Shown here one piece after another: positions 1-5,659 of a stretch of DNA of 6,125 nt (position 1 is the first letter of the stretch; every line of letters starts with the position of its first letter). The DNA comes from Deltaproteobacteria bacterium (GTDB taxonomy: Bacteria; Desulfobacterota; WTBG01), in assembly GCA_013139225.1 (NCBI GenBank), contig WTBG01000290.1, positions 1-6,125 on the forward strand. Direction: 5' to 3'. The notes under the pieces were generated by a model. It saw only the letters and a program-made list of their open reading frames with translations. It was not told where the DNA came from and did not search any database. Position numbers and translations under genes: made by a program.

Positions 1-183
1 CGATCTTCAATTCGTTCAACAAAACTTGAGGGCAATTTAACAGAGTATGTGGTTAGAAAAGGAGATTCGCTATGGAAAATAGCTAAAAGGTTCAGGACAA
101 CAACAAAATCCATTCAATCTCTTAACCAGCTAAGAACCACAAGGCTTGCGGTAGGGCAGGTACTCTTGGTACCTAATGCATAG
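1..183 (+). CDS. C-terminal LysM domain of a cell-wall protein (5' end outside window)
   Basis: This is the last 60 codons of a gene that begins before the window, in frame 1, ending at TAG 181-183. From about residue 15 to 58 it forms one LysM module: it opens with EYVVRKGDSLWKIAKRF, has a central NQL, and closes with VGQVLLVP, the usual LysM end. LysM modules bind N-acetylglucosamine-containing glycans, mainly peptidoglycan, in the periplasm or envelope. A LysM at the extreme C-terminus is typical of MltD-type lytic transglycosylases, but also of LysM peptidases and amidases, so the enzyme class cannot be told from this fragment. The gene converges with the repeat-protein gene on the other strand across a 43-bp gap with no convincing terminator hairpin. 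The LysM call is firm; the full-length identity is unknown. Confidence 0.88.
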   Translation, partial: RSSIRSTKLEGNLTEYVVRKGDSLWKIAKRFRTTTKSIQSLNQLRTTRLAVGQVLLVPNA

Positions 184-226
184 GTGTATATACTTCTTGA
201 AAAATTGGATGGTGGCAGTCCCTCAA

Positions 227-517
227 CTATTTCCTGAACAGGAGATATATAGCTGCCAGTATGTTTTTGGGATATTCCTCTCCTCCGTCAATTAAACTTT
301 GAGCCTTTGCCATTGTTCCAATGAGAGAATTATTTCCACCGTAAATGTAATTCCCTTGAACATGACCAACGGGAAGATCATTGCCACCGTAGAAATAGTT
401 TCCTTTAACGTGAACAATTGGGAGATTATTGCAACTGTAAATGTAGTCTCCTTGAACATGGCCGATTGTACGAGTACCAGCGCAAATGTGATTTCCCTGA
501 ACCCTTAATTTTATCAT
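227..517 (-). CDS. Small four-repeat protein, possible beta-flower-type fold
   Basis: This is a 96-residue protein. Residues 4-67 are four tandem 16-residue units of the pattern hV+GNYIYGGNxLPIG: residues 4-19 (divergent), 20-35, 36-51 and 52-67. A non-repetitive tail (68-96) follows, containing IDGGEEYPKNILAAIYLL. Each unit alternates a V-x-G-[ND]-Y-I-Y strand with a GGN-type turn, which suggests short beta-hairpins arranged around an axis. From memory this resembles the bacterial beta-flower repeat families; that assignment is inferred from pattern only. There is no signal peptide or membrane segment, so a cytoplasmic location is likely. The start is well supported: AGGAG lies 6 bases before ATG 517. 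Function is unknown. The underlying DNA keeps the 48-bp periodicity, which argues that the frame is real and arose by unit duplication. The overlapping + strand open frame is its shadow. Confidence 0.8.
   Translation of the reverse strand: MIKLRVQGNHICAGTRTIGHVQGDYIYSCNNLPIVHVKGNYFYGGNDLPVGHVQGNYIYGGNNSLIGTMAKAQSLIDGGEEYPKNILAAIYLLFRK
317..508 (-). repeat. Four tandem 48-bp coding repeats
   Basis: Four consecutive 48-bp units (461-508, 413-460, 365-412, 317-364) encode the 16-residue units of the small repeat protein. Aligned positions recur exactly 48 bases apart on the + strand, for example the CCACCG/CCACCG/CAACTG cores near 336, 384 and 432. The middle two boundaries are the best conserved. 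The outermost unit next to the start codon is the most divergent. No unit is frameshifted and no spacer lies between units, so this is an intragenic tandem duplication rather than a CRISPR or intergenic repeat. Confidence 0.85.
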
Positions 518-729
518 GATTATCTCCTCTCACTTCATGGTACATTTCAAAATGCTGTTACAATAGCTAATCTATTCTGTCCTCACCATTGACATAACAA
601 AATTTATAGATTTTATCGGAAAGATGTCTTGTAATCTGAAGTAAATTTTTATTATGAGACAATCTGAGAATATACAGGTCTTAGAGTTATGGTTTGGGTA
701 AGAGTGAGGGGGAATAATTGCATTGGTAA
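518..729. other. Intergenic region between two - strand genes
   Basis: This 212-bp AT-rich gap lies between the stop of the hydrolase gene and the start of the repeat-protein gene, both on the - strand. It should hold the repeat gene's promoter, but no - strand -35/-10 pair stands out. The only good hexamer is on the opposite strand (TTGACA at 589). No rho-independent terminator was seen for the hydrolase, and no open frame longer than a few codons has a ribosome-binding site. Confidence 0.6.
589..616 (+). promoter_or_regulatory. Possible orphan + strand promoter
   Basis: A perfect TTGACA (589-594) is followed after 16 bases by TTTTAT (611-616), four of six matches to a sigma70-type -10 box. 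It points right, into the 3' end of the hydrolase gene on the opposite strand, and has no + strand gene before 1660. It could give an antisense or small RNA, or be a chance match in AT-rich DNA. The evidence is weak. Confidence 0.22.
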
Positions 730-1482
730 CTATATTATAAAGTCACTAATTTCCTGAGCAGCCAGTTTTGGGTGAAAAATTGGCCAGTCGTGATTTAATT
801 TGTTTAATCTCTTTATGGTTAAGTGGGCGAAAGAACATTTTATTTGTTCATTGACCCTGTCATCCAAGTTGAAAAATTCGTCTTTCTCGCCATAGAGAAT
901 TAAGGTGGGTTGAGTGACATTCATATCATTATACGTGAAACTGCGGATGTCCTTGACTGTATCAATTGAAGCAGACATATTTTTTAGCAGATTAAAAAGG
1001 GCAGGTAGTAAAATAGTATTGCCAAATAGTACAGCCCTAAACCCTCCTGTGATACCGAGAGATTCTCTTATGTTTTTATAAATCGCTCTCGCTGTGAATC
1101 CTAAAAGGTCATAGTCTACCGGTAAAACGGGATTCATACCAACCAGATAAAAGTACTCAGACAAGATATCTCCTGTTTTAAAAGCAACGATGCTGCCCAG
1201 CGAATGACCCACCATACAGTAAAGCTCTACTCCGAGAGATGAACAGAAGCCCAAAACTAATTCTGCATATTCATTGATCGAAGCAGGTTGTTTCTTCAAG
1301 TAATTAATCCCGAACATCTTAGGGGCAATAATTTCAAATTTATTAGCCAAATGATTTAATAATGGTAAATAATAAGAGGGGCTGCAACCAAATCCGTGCA
1401 AGAAAACCAAAGGCGCTCCACTTCCTTTGTGCAAATAATGGATGTTTTCCTGTTCTACTTTTTGAATTCGATATTTAGTCAT
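730..1482 (-). CDS. Alpha/beta hydrolase
   Basis: This is a 250-residue protein of normal length for a single-domain alpha/beta hydrolase. Visible hallmarks, in order: the oxyanion-hole HGFG at residues 29-32 after a hydrophobic strand (APLVFL); the nucleophile elbow VGHSLGS at 91-97 with Ser94; the acid region LILYGEKDEFF with Asp201; and the catalytic histidine in LNHDW, His231. The triad Ser94-Asp201-His231 is therefore complete and in the usual order. Family members act on esters, lactones, epoxides or C-C bonds; the substrate cannot be deduced here. There is no signal peptide, so it is probably cytoplasmic. The start at 1482 has only a poor Shine-Dalgarno match (AAGGTAG lies on the wrong strand), but an in-frame stop just upstream, with no other ATG, GTG or TTG between, leaves it as the only sensible start. 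It is divergent from the lipoprotein gene, across 177 bp. Confidence 0.9.
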   Translation of the reverse strand: MTKYRIQKVEQENIHYLHKGSGAPLVFLHGFGCSPSYYLPLLNHLANKFEIIAPKMFGINYLKKQPASINEYAELVLGFCSSLGVELYCMVGHSLGSIVAFKTGDILSEYFYLVGMNPVLPVDYDLLGFTARAIYKNIRESLGITGGFRAVLFGNTILLPALFNLLKNMSASIDTVKDIRSFTYNDMNVTQPTLILYGEKDEFFNLDDRVNEQIKCSFAHLTIKRLNKLNHDWPIFHPKLAAQEISDFII

Positions 1483-1597
1483 AAAGGTAGAAAAATAATA
1501 ATGTCATGGAGAAAAAGGGAATTAGGGTTTTTTGAGTTAATACTGTTACTAATACCACACAATGGGCAAGGGGTAAAGGATGACACAAGGGGAGAAA

Positions 1598-1626
1598 TTG
1601 ATTTCACTGTAAAGATGGTGTATAGT
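1598..1626 (+). promoter_or_regulatory. Sigma70-type promoter of the lipoprotein gene
   Basis: TTGATT (1598-1603) and TATAGT (1621-1626, five of six consensus matches) are separated by exactly 17 bases. Transcription would start near 1633, leaving a leader of about 27 nt with AGGAG at 1648-1652 before ATG 1660. This spacing supports 1660 over the in-frame ATG at 1642, which would have a leader of about 9 nt and no ribosome-binding site. Confidence 0.6.
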
Positions 1627-1659
1627 TATTTAATTGCTTCAATGAGCAGGAGAGATTAC

Positions 1660-2031
1660 ATGAAGTTCACCTTGATAACAGTAGTTGCAATAATAGCTTT
1701 CTTATTATCAGGTTGTGTGAGTGTCAGTTATCTACCAACAGATGAAACACACGTGTATGCTCCAACTAATGCGTTAAAGGTTTATTGGGAGAAACCGGAT
1801 TTCTCGTATGCAGTTATTGGAATGATAATCTCTGAAGATTATGGAGAGGAGGAGAAACTGTTTTCTGCTCTTAAGAAGAAGGCTATGTCAATAGGGGCAC
1901 ATGGAATAATAATGAAACCTCCTATCCAACAGACTGAAATTTATGGCTACTCTTCTCCATATACCAGATCAATTTCGTCAAATAGACGTCATCGGCTGGA
2001 AGCTTTCGCAATTAGATTTAATAAACCATAG
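1660..2031 (+). CDS. Small lipoprotein with an RcsF/YbjQ-like domain
   Basis: This is a 123-residue protein. Residues 1-18 are a type II signal peptide: Lys2, a hydrophobic core (LITVVAIIAFLL), then the lipobox L-S-G-Cys19. Cys19 would be lipidated, and the residue after it is Val, not Asp, which favours sorting to the outer membrane in Gram-negatives. The mature part has a linker (20-48), then a compact block at about 49-90: AVIGMIISEDYG, a helix EEEKLFSALKKKAMSIGA, and HGIIMKPP. This strand-helix-GAxxII pattern resembles the RcsF, YbjQ and DUF4156 kind of small alpha/beta envelope domain; that comparison is by eye. The two conserved disulphide cysteines of enterobacterial RcsF are absent. 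The C-terminus has RLEAFAIRF, a plausible final strand. The start is chosen for AGGAG 7 bases upstream; the open frame extends further left but that part overlaps the divergent hydrolase. Its role is unknown. Confidence 0.82.
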   Translation: MKFTLITVVAIIAFLLSGCVSVSYLPTDETHVYAPTNALKVYWEKPDFSYAVIGMIISEDYGEEEKLFSALKKKAMSIGAHGIIMKPPIQQTEIYGYSSPYTRSISSNRRHRLEAFAIRFNKP

Positions 2032-2033
2032 AA

Positions 2034-2057
2034 GGGAGATTAGAGTGGGAGATTGAG
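2034..2057 (+). repeat. Short tandem direct repeat GGGAGATT
   Basis: GGGAGATTAGAG (2034-2045) is followed one base later by GGGAGATTGAG (2047-2057), a near-perfect tandem copy just after the lipoprotein stop codon. Its last bases overlap the possible -35 box of the next gene. It could be a regulator site or a slippage product. Confidence 0.35.
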
Positions 2058-2081
2058 GCTAAAGAGAGGCAGAAATATTTT
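2053..2081 (+). promoter_or_regulatory. Possible promoter of the DUF2284 gene
   Basis: TTGAGG (2053-2058) and TATTTT (2076-2081) are 17 bases apart, each matching four of six consensus positions. A start near 2088 would give a leader of about 36 nt. The 92-bp gap and the same orientation also allow read-through from the lipoprotein gene, as no terminator hairpin was seen between them. Confidence 0.33.
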
Positions 2082-2123
2082 TAACTTAAATGGCTAATTT
2101 GCTTTTACTTGGGAGGAAAAGAA

Positions 2124-2918
2124 ATGGTAAAAAGAAAATATGTAACCAATTACTCGATAGAAAACATTGCCCAGTCCATCGTCAGAGATAATTTGACCGG
2201 GAAAAAGTACAGTCAGGAAGATAAAAAACAACTCTTTAATGAGCAACTCAGACTTCTAAAGCGTTTTCCACGCTTAAATGAGATCATCTGCCTTGAACAC
2301 ATTCATGCCTATGATATTCCCTGGGCCAAAAGGATTGCTCGTCTGTCAATTGTTCCACCTCAAATCGTTGTGGTAGATAGTCGGATTCAAGACATGTGTT
2401 ACCTTCCTCACTGGACCTTTTATGGATCGGGGGAAGGCAGTTTTAGTCGATGCGCTGGGGTTGGAGCTTTCTCCTGCTGTCCTCCTTTCAATCCCAAAGC
2501 AGAGAAGGTACAATCTTTGTTGGATAAAGCAGATATGTTCATTGTTTTACAGAGCAAGCCAGGTTCTATGTTTAGCTCCGGAGACCCCAGCGGGCAATTT
2601 CGTGTACTCAATCGTCTTGCCGACGAAATTAACTCGTTTCTGGGAAAAGGGACAGTGGTTCAGAAGTTTGGTGGAGGCCCCTGCTTCGCCTGTTATCCTG
2701 AGGTTTGTGAAGGTGGAGGAAAATGCAAAGCCCCCAAACTAAAAGTACCATCTCTGGAGGGGATGGGCATTTGTGTAGATCAGCTCTGCAAAGACCTTGT
2801 GTTTTTGACAGGAGATGAAAAGTGGAAGATCACCTGGATCAAAGGATTTGGAACACCAGATCAGAAACCGAAGAGAATGAAAGGAACAGCGGGATTGGCT
2901 ATAAAGCTTGCAATTTAG
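2124..2918 (+). CDS. DUF2284-type cysteine-rich metal-binding protein
   Basis: This is a 264-residue soluble protein with 11 cysteines. The C-terminal two thirds carry the signature of the DUF2284 family of predicted metal-binding proteins. One part is Cys110 then Cys118-Cys119-PPFNP, matching the family's CPPxxP core. The other is Cys187-x2-Cys190-x4-Cys195-x5-Cys201, followed by APKLKVPSLEGMGICV, matching the family's C-P-PSxEaxGI-V block. Cys56, Cys92, Cys217 and Cys222 are extra. Such a cluster suggests an Fe-S centre, probably ferredoxin-like, but no biochemical role is established for the family. The N-terminal region (1-80) is helical and charged and is longer than in the short family members I recall. 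ATG 2124 is chosen because GGGAGG lies at 2111-2116; the longer frame starts with a TTG inside that site. It ends 7 bases from the stop of the convergent 85-aa gene. Confidence 0.8.
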   Translation: MVKRKYVTNYSIENIAQSIVRDNLTGKKYSQEDKKQLFNEQLRLLKRFPRLNEIICLEHIHAYDIPWAKRIARLSIVPPQIVVVDSRIQDMCYLPHWTFYGSGEGSFSRCAGVGAFSCCPPFNPKAEKVQSLLDKADMFIVLQSKPGSMFSSGDPSGQFRVLNRLADEINSFLGKGTVVQKFGGGPCFACYPEVCEGGGKCKAPKLKVPSLEGMGICVDQLCKDLVFLTGDEKWKITWIKGFGTPDQKPKRMKGTAGLAIKLAI

Positions 2919-2925
2919 ATATTTC

Positions 2926-3183
2926 CTACTCTTTATCTTCTTCTCGGTATGCCTTCATGAATTCTTTCTTGGCCTGTTTTAGTTCTTCTAAGACGGTCTT
3001 GCCACGTTTTTTAACAATTCTGTGTGCTTCATCCACAACCCTTTCCGAGCTTTTGTCCAGAGTCTCTTCATCCGCAGGCGGCAGACCTCCTCGTTTGATT
3101 CTCCATTTAATTAGCCCTTTTGTGAAGTCCTTTTCTACAGCGCGAATCTTCTTGCCAAACGAAGAAAGATCGGACTTTGCCAT
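2926..3183 (-). CDS. Small charged helical protein, second gene of the NmrA-like operon
   Basis: This is an 85-residue, lysine- and glutamate-rich protein with no cysteine, signal peptide or membrane segment. The N-terminal third is basic and contains two Trp/Lys-rich stretches around FTKGLIKWRIKRGG. A LPPADEETLDK turn follows, then what looks like two long amphipathic helices (about 43-60 and 62-82). I do not recognise a family. The gene is convincing because AGGAGAA sits 7 bases before ATG 3183, inside the end of the upstream coding sequence, and because only one base separates the upstream TAA (3185-3187) from this ATG, an arrangement typical of translational coupling. Its job is therefore probably linked to the NmrA-like protein, as a partner or small regulator, but this is inference. 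The overlapping + strand frame is a shadow. Confidence 0.78.
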   Translation of the reverse strand: MAKSDLSSFGKKIRAVEKDFTKGLIKWRIKRGGLPPADEETLDKSSERVVDEAHRIVKKRGKTVLEELKQAKKEFMKAYREEDKE

Positions 3184-3184
3184 C

Positions 3185-4108
3185 TTATTTCTCCTGCTTT
3201 GCCATTGAAGCTTTTACTATTGGAACAGATTTCTTGAGGAAGTCCTCAACGTGTTGAAACTCTATCCCGAATATTTCTTTAATTACTGCATGGTCAAGCT
3301 TTGAATCATTGATAAAATCCTTAATTTGCTCAGCAGTGAAGAATGATTTCTGTGGATTGCTTTTAACCATTTCTATCAGTTGTTCCTTTGAAATGCCCTG
3401 GGTATAGTTGGCTTTTATTCCTGCTTCTTTTACAATCATGTTAAGGAGTTCTCCCTGCGTAATGCAATCGGGTCCACCTATTCCCAGAGTTTTATTCGAT
3501 GCTGCTGGATTGCTGAGTGCATCTATCATGCATTTTGCGAGATCAATGTGTGATAAAGGACTCATGTGAAACTCGATGGGACCGAAAGGCCACATGCTGG
3601 TTTCCCCCATTTTTAATACATTGGGAATGTGAAAAAAATTGAAGTCCTTAAACATTCCTGATGGCTTAAAAATGGTATAATCAATCCCTGAATTTCTGAT
3701 TGCCTCCTCAGCCTGATGCTTGGACTGGTACATATCAGATACACATTCTGGACCAACGCCATCTGCTGACACGTGGATTATTTTTTTTATCCCCTTTTGT
3801 CTGGCAACTTCTACAAGGTTCTTTACTCCACTCAGTTCGACATCTTTATAAGTGAGCCCCTTCTTTTGCTCTCCCGGAGTGAGGCGAATTGAGATGACCA
3901 ATGCCTCCGTTCCCTCCATTGCGAGTTCAAGAGAGGCCTTGTCGAGAATGTCCCCTTCAGAGAATTCTATCTTGTCTTTTGCCTCTGCAAGTTTCTCCCT
4001 GTTTGACGTGTTTCTGACCAATGCTCTGACACGATGCCCTTTTTCTACGGCACATTTTGCTGCTTCACTGCCTACATCACCTGTTGCACCAACTATTAAA
4101 ACATTCAT
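3185..4108 (-). CDS. NmrA-like NAD(P)-binding protein (atypical SDR)
   Basis: This is a 307-residue Rossmann-fold protein. The N-terminus MNVLIVGATGDVG has the atypical SDR glycine motif Gly7-x2-Gly10-x2-Gly13. Arg29-x-Leu-Val-Arg-type residues after strand 2 (HRVRALVRN) suggest NADP preference. GDILD at 52-56 is the strand-3 Asp motif, and IIHVSADGVG (110-119) is strand 5. Then comes YQSKHQAEEAIRNSGIDYT (127-145), the family's S-K-x-x-x-E-x-x-x-R-x-S-G signature, followed by IFKPSG. The Tyr127/Lys130 spacing is three, not the four of classical YxxxK, so a dehydrogenase reaction is uncertain; some NmrA-like proteins are redox sensors or isoflavone-reductase-like enzymes. Residues 205-307 form the small substrate domain (GGPDCITQGELLNMIVKEAG). 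Start 4108 is chosen for AAAGGGGG upstream; ten codons could be added to the left but have no ribosome-binding site. It is the first gene of a two-gene operon. Confidence 0.88.
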   Translation of the reverse strand: MNVLIVGATGDVGSEAAKCAVEKGHRVRALVRNTSNREKLAEAKDKIEFSEGDILDKASLELAMEGTEALVISIRLTPGEQKKGLTYKDVELSGVKNLVEVARQKGIKKIIHVSADGVGPECVSDMYQSKHQAEEAIRNSGIDYTIFKPSGMFKDFNFFHIPNVLKMGETSMWPFGPIEFHMSPLSHIDLAKCMIDALSNPAASNKTLGIGGPDCITQGELLNMIVKEAGIKANYTQGISKEQLIEMVKSNPQKSFFTAEQIKDFINDSKLDHAVIKEIFGIEFQHVEDFLKKSVPIVKASMAKQEK

Positions 4109-4197
4109 AAAAACCCCCTTTGCAATTTGACCGCACAAACACTTTGTTTTAAATTTTTAGATTGTTAATATAATAGAACTTCCTTTCAGCAGTGGAC

Positions 4198-4226
4198 AGT
4201 ATAGGATAAAGGTTTTCGTGTGTCAA
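4198..4226 (-). promoter_or_regulatory. Near-consensus sigma70 promoter of the NmrA-like operon
   Basis: Read on the - strand, TTGACA (4226-4221, perfect) and TATACT (4203-4198, five of six) are separated by exactly 17 bases. Transcription would start near 4191, giving a leader of about 83 nt before ATG 4108. It is the best promoter match in the window and implies a well-expressed housekeeping-sigma transcript for the NmrA-like and 85-aa genes. Three GGAAT motifs just upstream may be regulator contacts. Confidence 0.82.
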
Positions 4227-4411
4227 TAGGAATGGAATTACGGAATTCAGAAGATGAGGGCCAGGCAATGTATTTTTATTGTTTATGAATAATCCACAGT
4301 GTACAGAATTGCTGACTAAATTCATTGCTACACCACAAATATTTTGATAAGGTTCCCCAAAAGATAACCAAACGAAGAGCTGCGAGAGATCTTGAGTTAT
4401 AAATGCGATGA

Positions 4412-4439
4412 TTGATAAGAGATTGTCGTCTAATATTAG
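4412..4439 (+). promoter_or_regulatory. Possible promoter of the MFS gene
   Basis: TTGATA (4412-4417, five of six) is followed after 16 bases by TATTAG (4434-4439, four of six). A start near 4446 would leave a 45-nt leader. The -10 box is imperfect, so confidence is limited. Confidence 0.4.
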
Positions 4440-4490
4440 TACTTCTCCGCAAAATGGGTGAAAAGATAGTTTTGAAATATTGAGACTTAA

Positions 4491-5624
4491 ATGGACAAAG
4501 GACTTTTACCGATACTTTTGACTGTTTTTCTTCTTGCTTTTGGGATGAGCTTTGTGGCTCCTTTAATCCCCCTTTTGCTTAAGGGCATGGGTGCTTCTTC
4601 GGCAACTATAGGACAGATTGCAACCACATACTTTTTATCCTTCACAATTACCACGTCCCTTTTGGGTCGATGGATTGAACGTGTGGGATCAAAGAAAATA
4701 ATAAATGTCGGTCTTTTTGTTTTTGGCTTGGCTATTTTTGTAATGCCTTTTATGCCAGATCCAAAGCTATTTTATCTGATACGGATATTTCAGGGGGTTG
4801 GTTCTGCGTTTTTATTTGCTCCCACAGAGGCAGCGATTAATATCCTCTCCTCCCCTGAAAAAAGGGGATCCAATATGGGGCTGTATGGAGTAGTGTTTGC
4901 TGTAGGATTTGCTGTAGGGCCTGGAATCGGCTCCTGGCTCTATTCTCTAAATATGGTATCACCCTTTATCTTTGCAGCTTTGAGTTGCTTTATTGCTATC
5001 GTAGTGTTGACTTTCTGTTTTGAAGAGACCCCTGTCCCAGTGAAGAAAACAGAAGGGGAATTTTTAAAACTTATCAATTCCCTAAAAATACCTCTTTCTG
5101 CTGCTATGTGTTATGCTATTGTGGAAGTTTCTATCGGGACATTTTTATCATTATATCTGGATGAGATCGGAATTGGAGGTGCTGCACTGGGAATTGTTTT
5201 TACGTTTTTTGCAGTTGGTGGGGCAATTTCTCCCTTTCCAGCTGGTAAGATTGCCGACTCCTTGGGGAAACGTTATGTTTTAAGAATGTGTGGCTATTTA
5301 CTTTTTGCAGTAACAGTTTTTTTTAATCTCCTTCAAAATTACTGGGCGATCTGTTTTTTAACTTTTTGTGTGGGATTGGTTGCAGGTGCGCTTTATCCCG
5401 TAGCACTTGCCCTGATAGGAGATCTTATTTCCCCTGAGAAAATAGGAACCGCCAACGCTTCTTTTAGTTTTGCCTATGGTGTGGGGTGTATTATAGGTCC
5501 TCTTTTAACAGGATGGGTTCTAGAAATTTTTTCAACAAAGTATCTTTTTTATCCAATGACTGTTTCAGCACTTATATTTGTTATTATCATGAAGCTGGAC
5601 ACAAAAAGCCAGAATTTGCAGTAA
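4491..5624 (+). CDS. MFS transporter, 12-TM drug/proton antiporter type
   Basis: This is a 377-residue inner-membrane protein of about twelve hydrophobic segments (around 5-30, 40-58, 70-88, 92-116, 130-152, 155-177, 199-222, 230-250, 262-280, 284-308, 320-342, 350-368), with a charged central loop (178-198). MFS motif A is present in both halves: GRWIERVGSKK at 59-69, and GKIADSLGKR at 252-261 in the second half. RIFQGVGSA (98-106) is motif B-like, with Arg98. The antiporter motif C is visible as the Gly-rich GFAVGPGIG (139-147) in segment 5, with a counterpart GVGCIIGPLLTG near 330-341. These point to a proton-driven efflux carrier, probably for small drugs or metabolites; the substrate is unknown. 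ATG 4491 is forced by an in-frame TAA immediately before it, but its Shine-Dalgarno is weak (GAG at 4482-4484). It converges with the 114-aa gene across 35 bp without a clear terminator. Confidence 0.92.
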   Translation: MDKGLLPILLTVFLLAFGMSFVAPLIPLLLKGMGASSATIGQIATTYFLSFTITTSLLGRWIERVGSKKIINVGLFVFGLAIFVMPFMPDPKLFYLIRIFQGVGSAFLFAPTEAAINILSSPEKRGSNMGLYGVVFAVGFAVGPGIGSWLYSLNMVSPFIFAALSCFIAIVVLTFCFEETPVPVKKTEGEFLKLINSLKIPLSAAMCYAIVEVSIGTFLSLYLDEIGIGGAALGIVFTFFAVGGAISPFPAGKIADSLGKRYVLRMCGYLLFAVTVFFNLLQNYWAICFLTFCVGLVAGALYPVALALIGDLISPEKIGTANASFSFAYGVGCIIGPLLTGWVLEIFSTKYLFYPMTVSALIFVIIMKLDTKSQNLQ

Positions 5625-5659
5625 CATCTATTGCAGCTTGAAAACCGTAAAGTGGGAGG

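Larger units (their letters stand above)
4109..4490. other. 382-bp divergent intergenic region with two promoters
   Basis: This gap separates the two divergent units, the NmrA-like operon (leftward) and the MFS gene (rightward). It holds a strong leftward promoter (4198-4226), three GGAAT copies beside its -35 box (4229, 4234, 4242) and a weaker rightward promoter (4412-4439). The leftward leader would be about 83 nt and is AT-rich without an obvious hairpin. The middle (about 4250-4400) holds no gene: a 20-codon ATG frame at 4285-4347 lacks a ribosome-binding site. A single DnaA-box-like TAATCCACA at 4290 is isolated. No riboswitch structure was recognised. Confidence 0.7.

Noticed and set aside
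231..246. TCCTG/CAGGA hairpin as a terminator between the LysM and repeat genes
   Set aside because: Only a five-base stem with a two-base loop, inside coding sequence and without a T-run on either strand.
317..508. CRISPR-like array from the regularly spaced repeats
   Set aside because: Units are contiguous with no spacers, diverge in a codon-like way and stay in one reading frame, so they are coding repeats.
1396..1659. Long N-terminal extension of the lipoprotein frame
   Set aside because: It overlaps the start of the divergent hydrolase, would bury the signal peptide, and lies upstream of the predicted transcription start; AGGAG marks ATG 1660.
2822..3208. 128-codon + strand frame spanning the convergent junction
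   Set aside because: Serine- and leucine-rich translation typical of an antisense shadow; it overlaps two better-supported genes and has no ribosome-binding site.
4290..4298. DnaA-box-like TAATCCACA as a replication origin signal
   Set aside because: Single copy with one mismatch, no cluster of boxes, no dnaA or dnaN nearby.
4285..4347. 20-codon ATG open frame in the divergent intergenic region
   Set aside because: No ribosome-binding site, no recognisable sequence, and a length expected by chance in AT-rich DNA.
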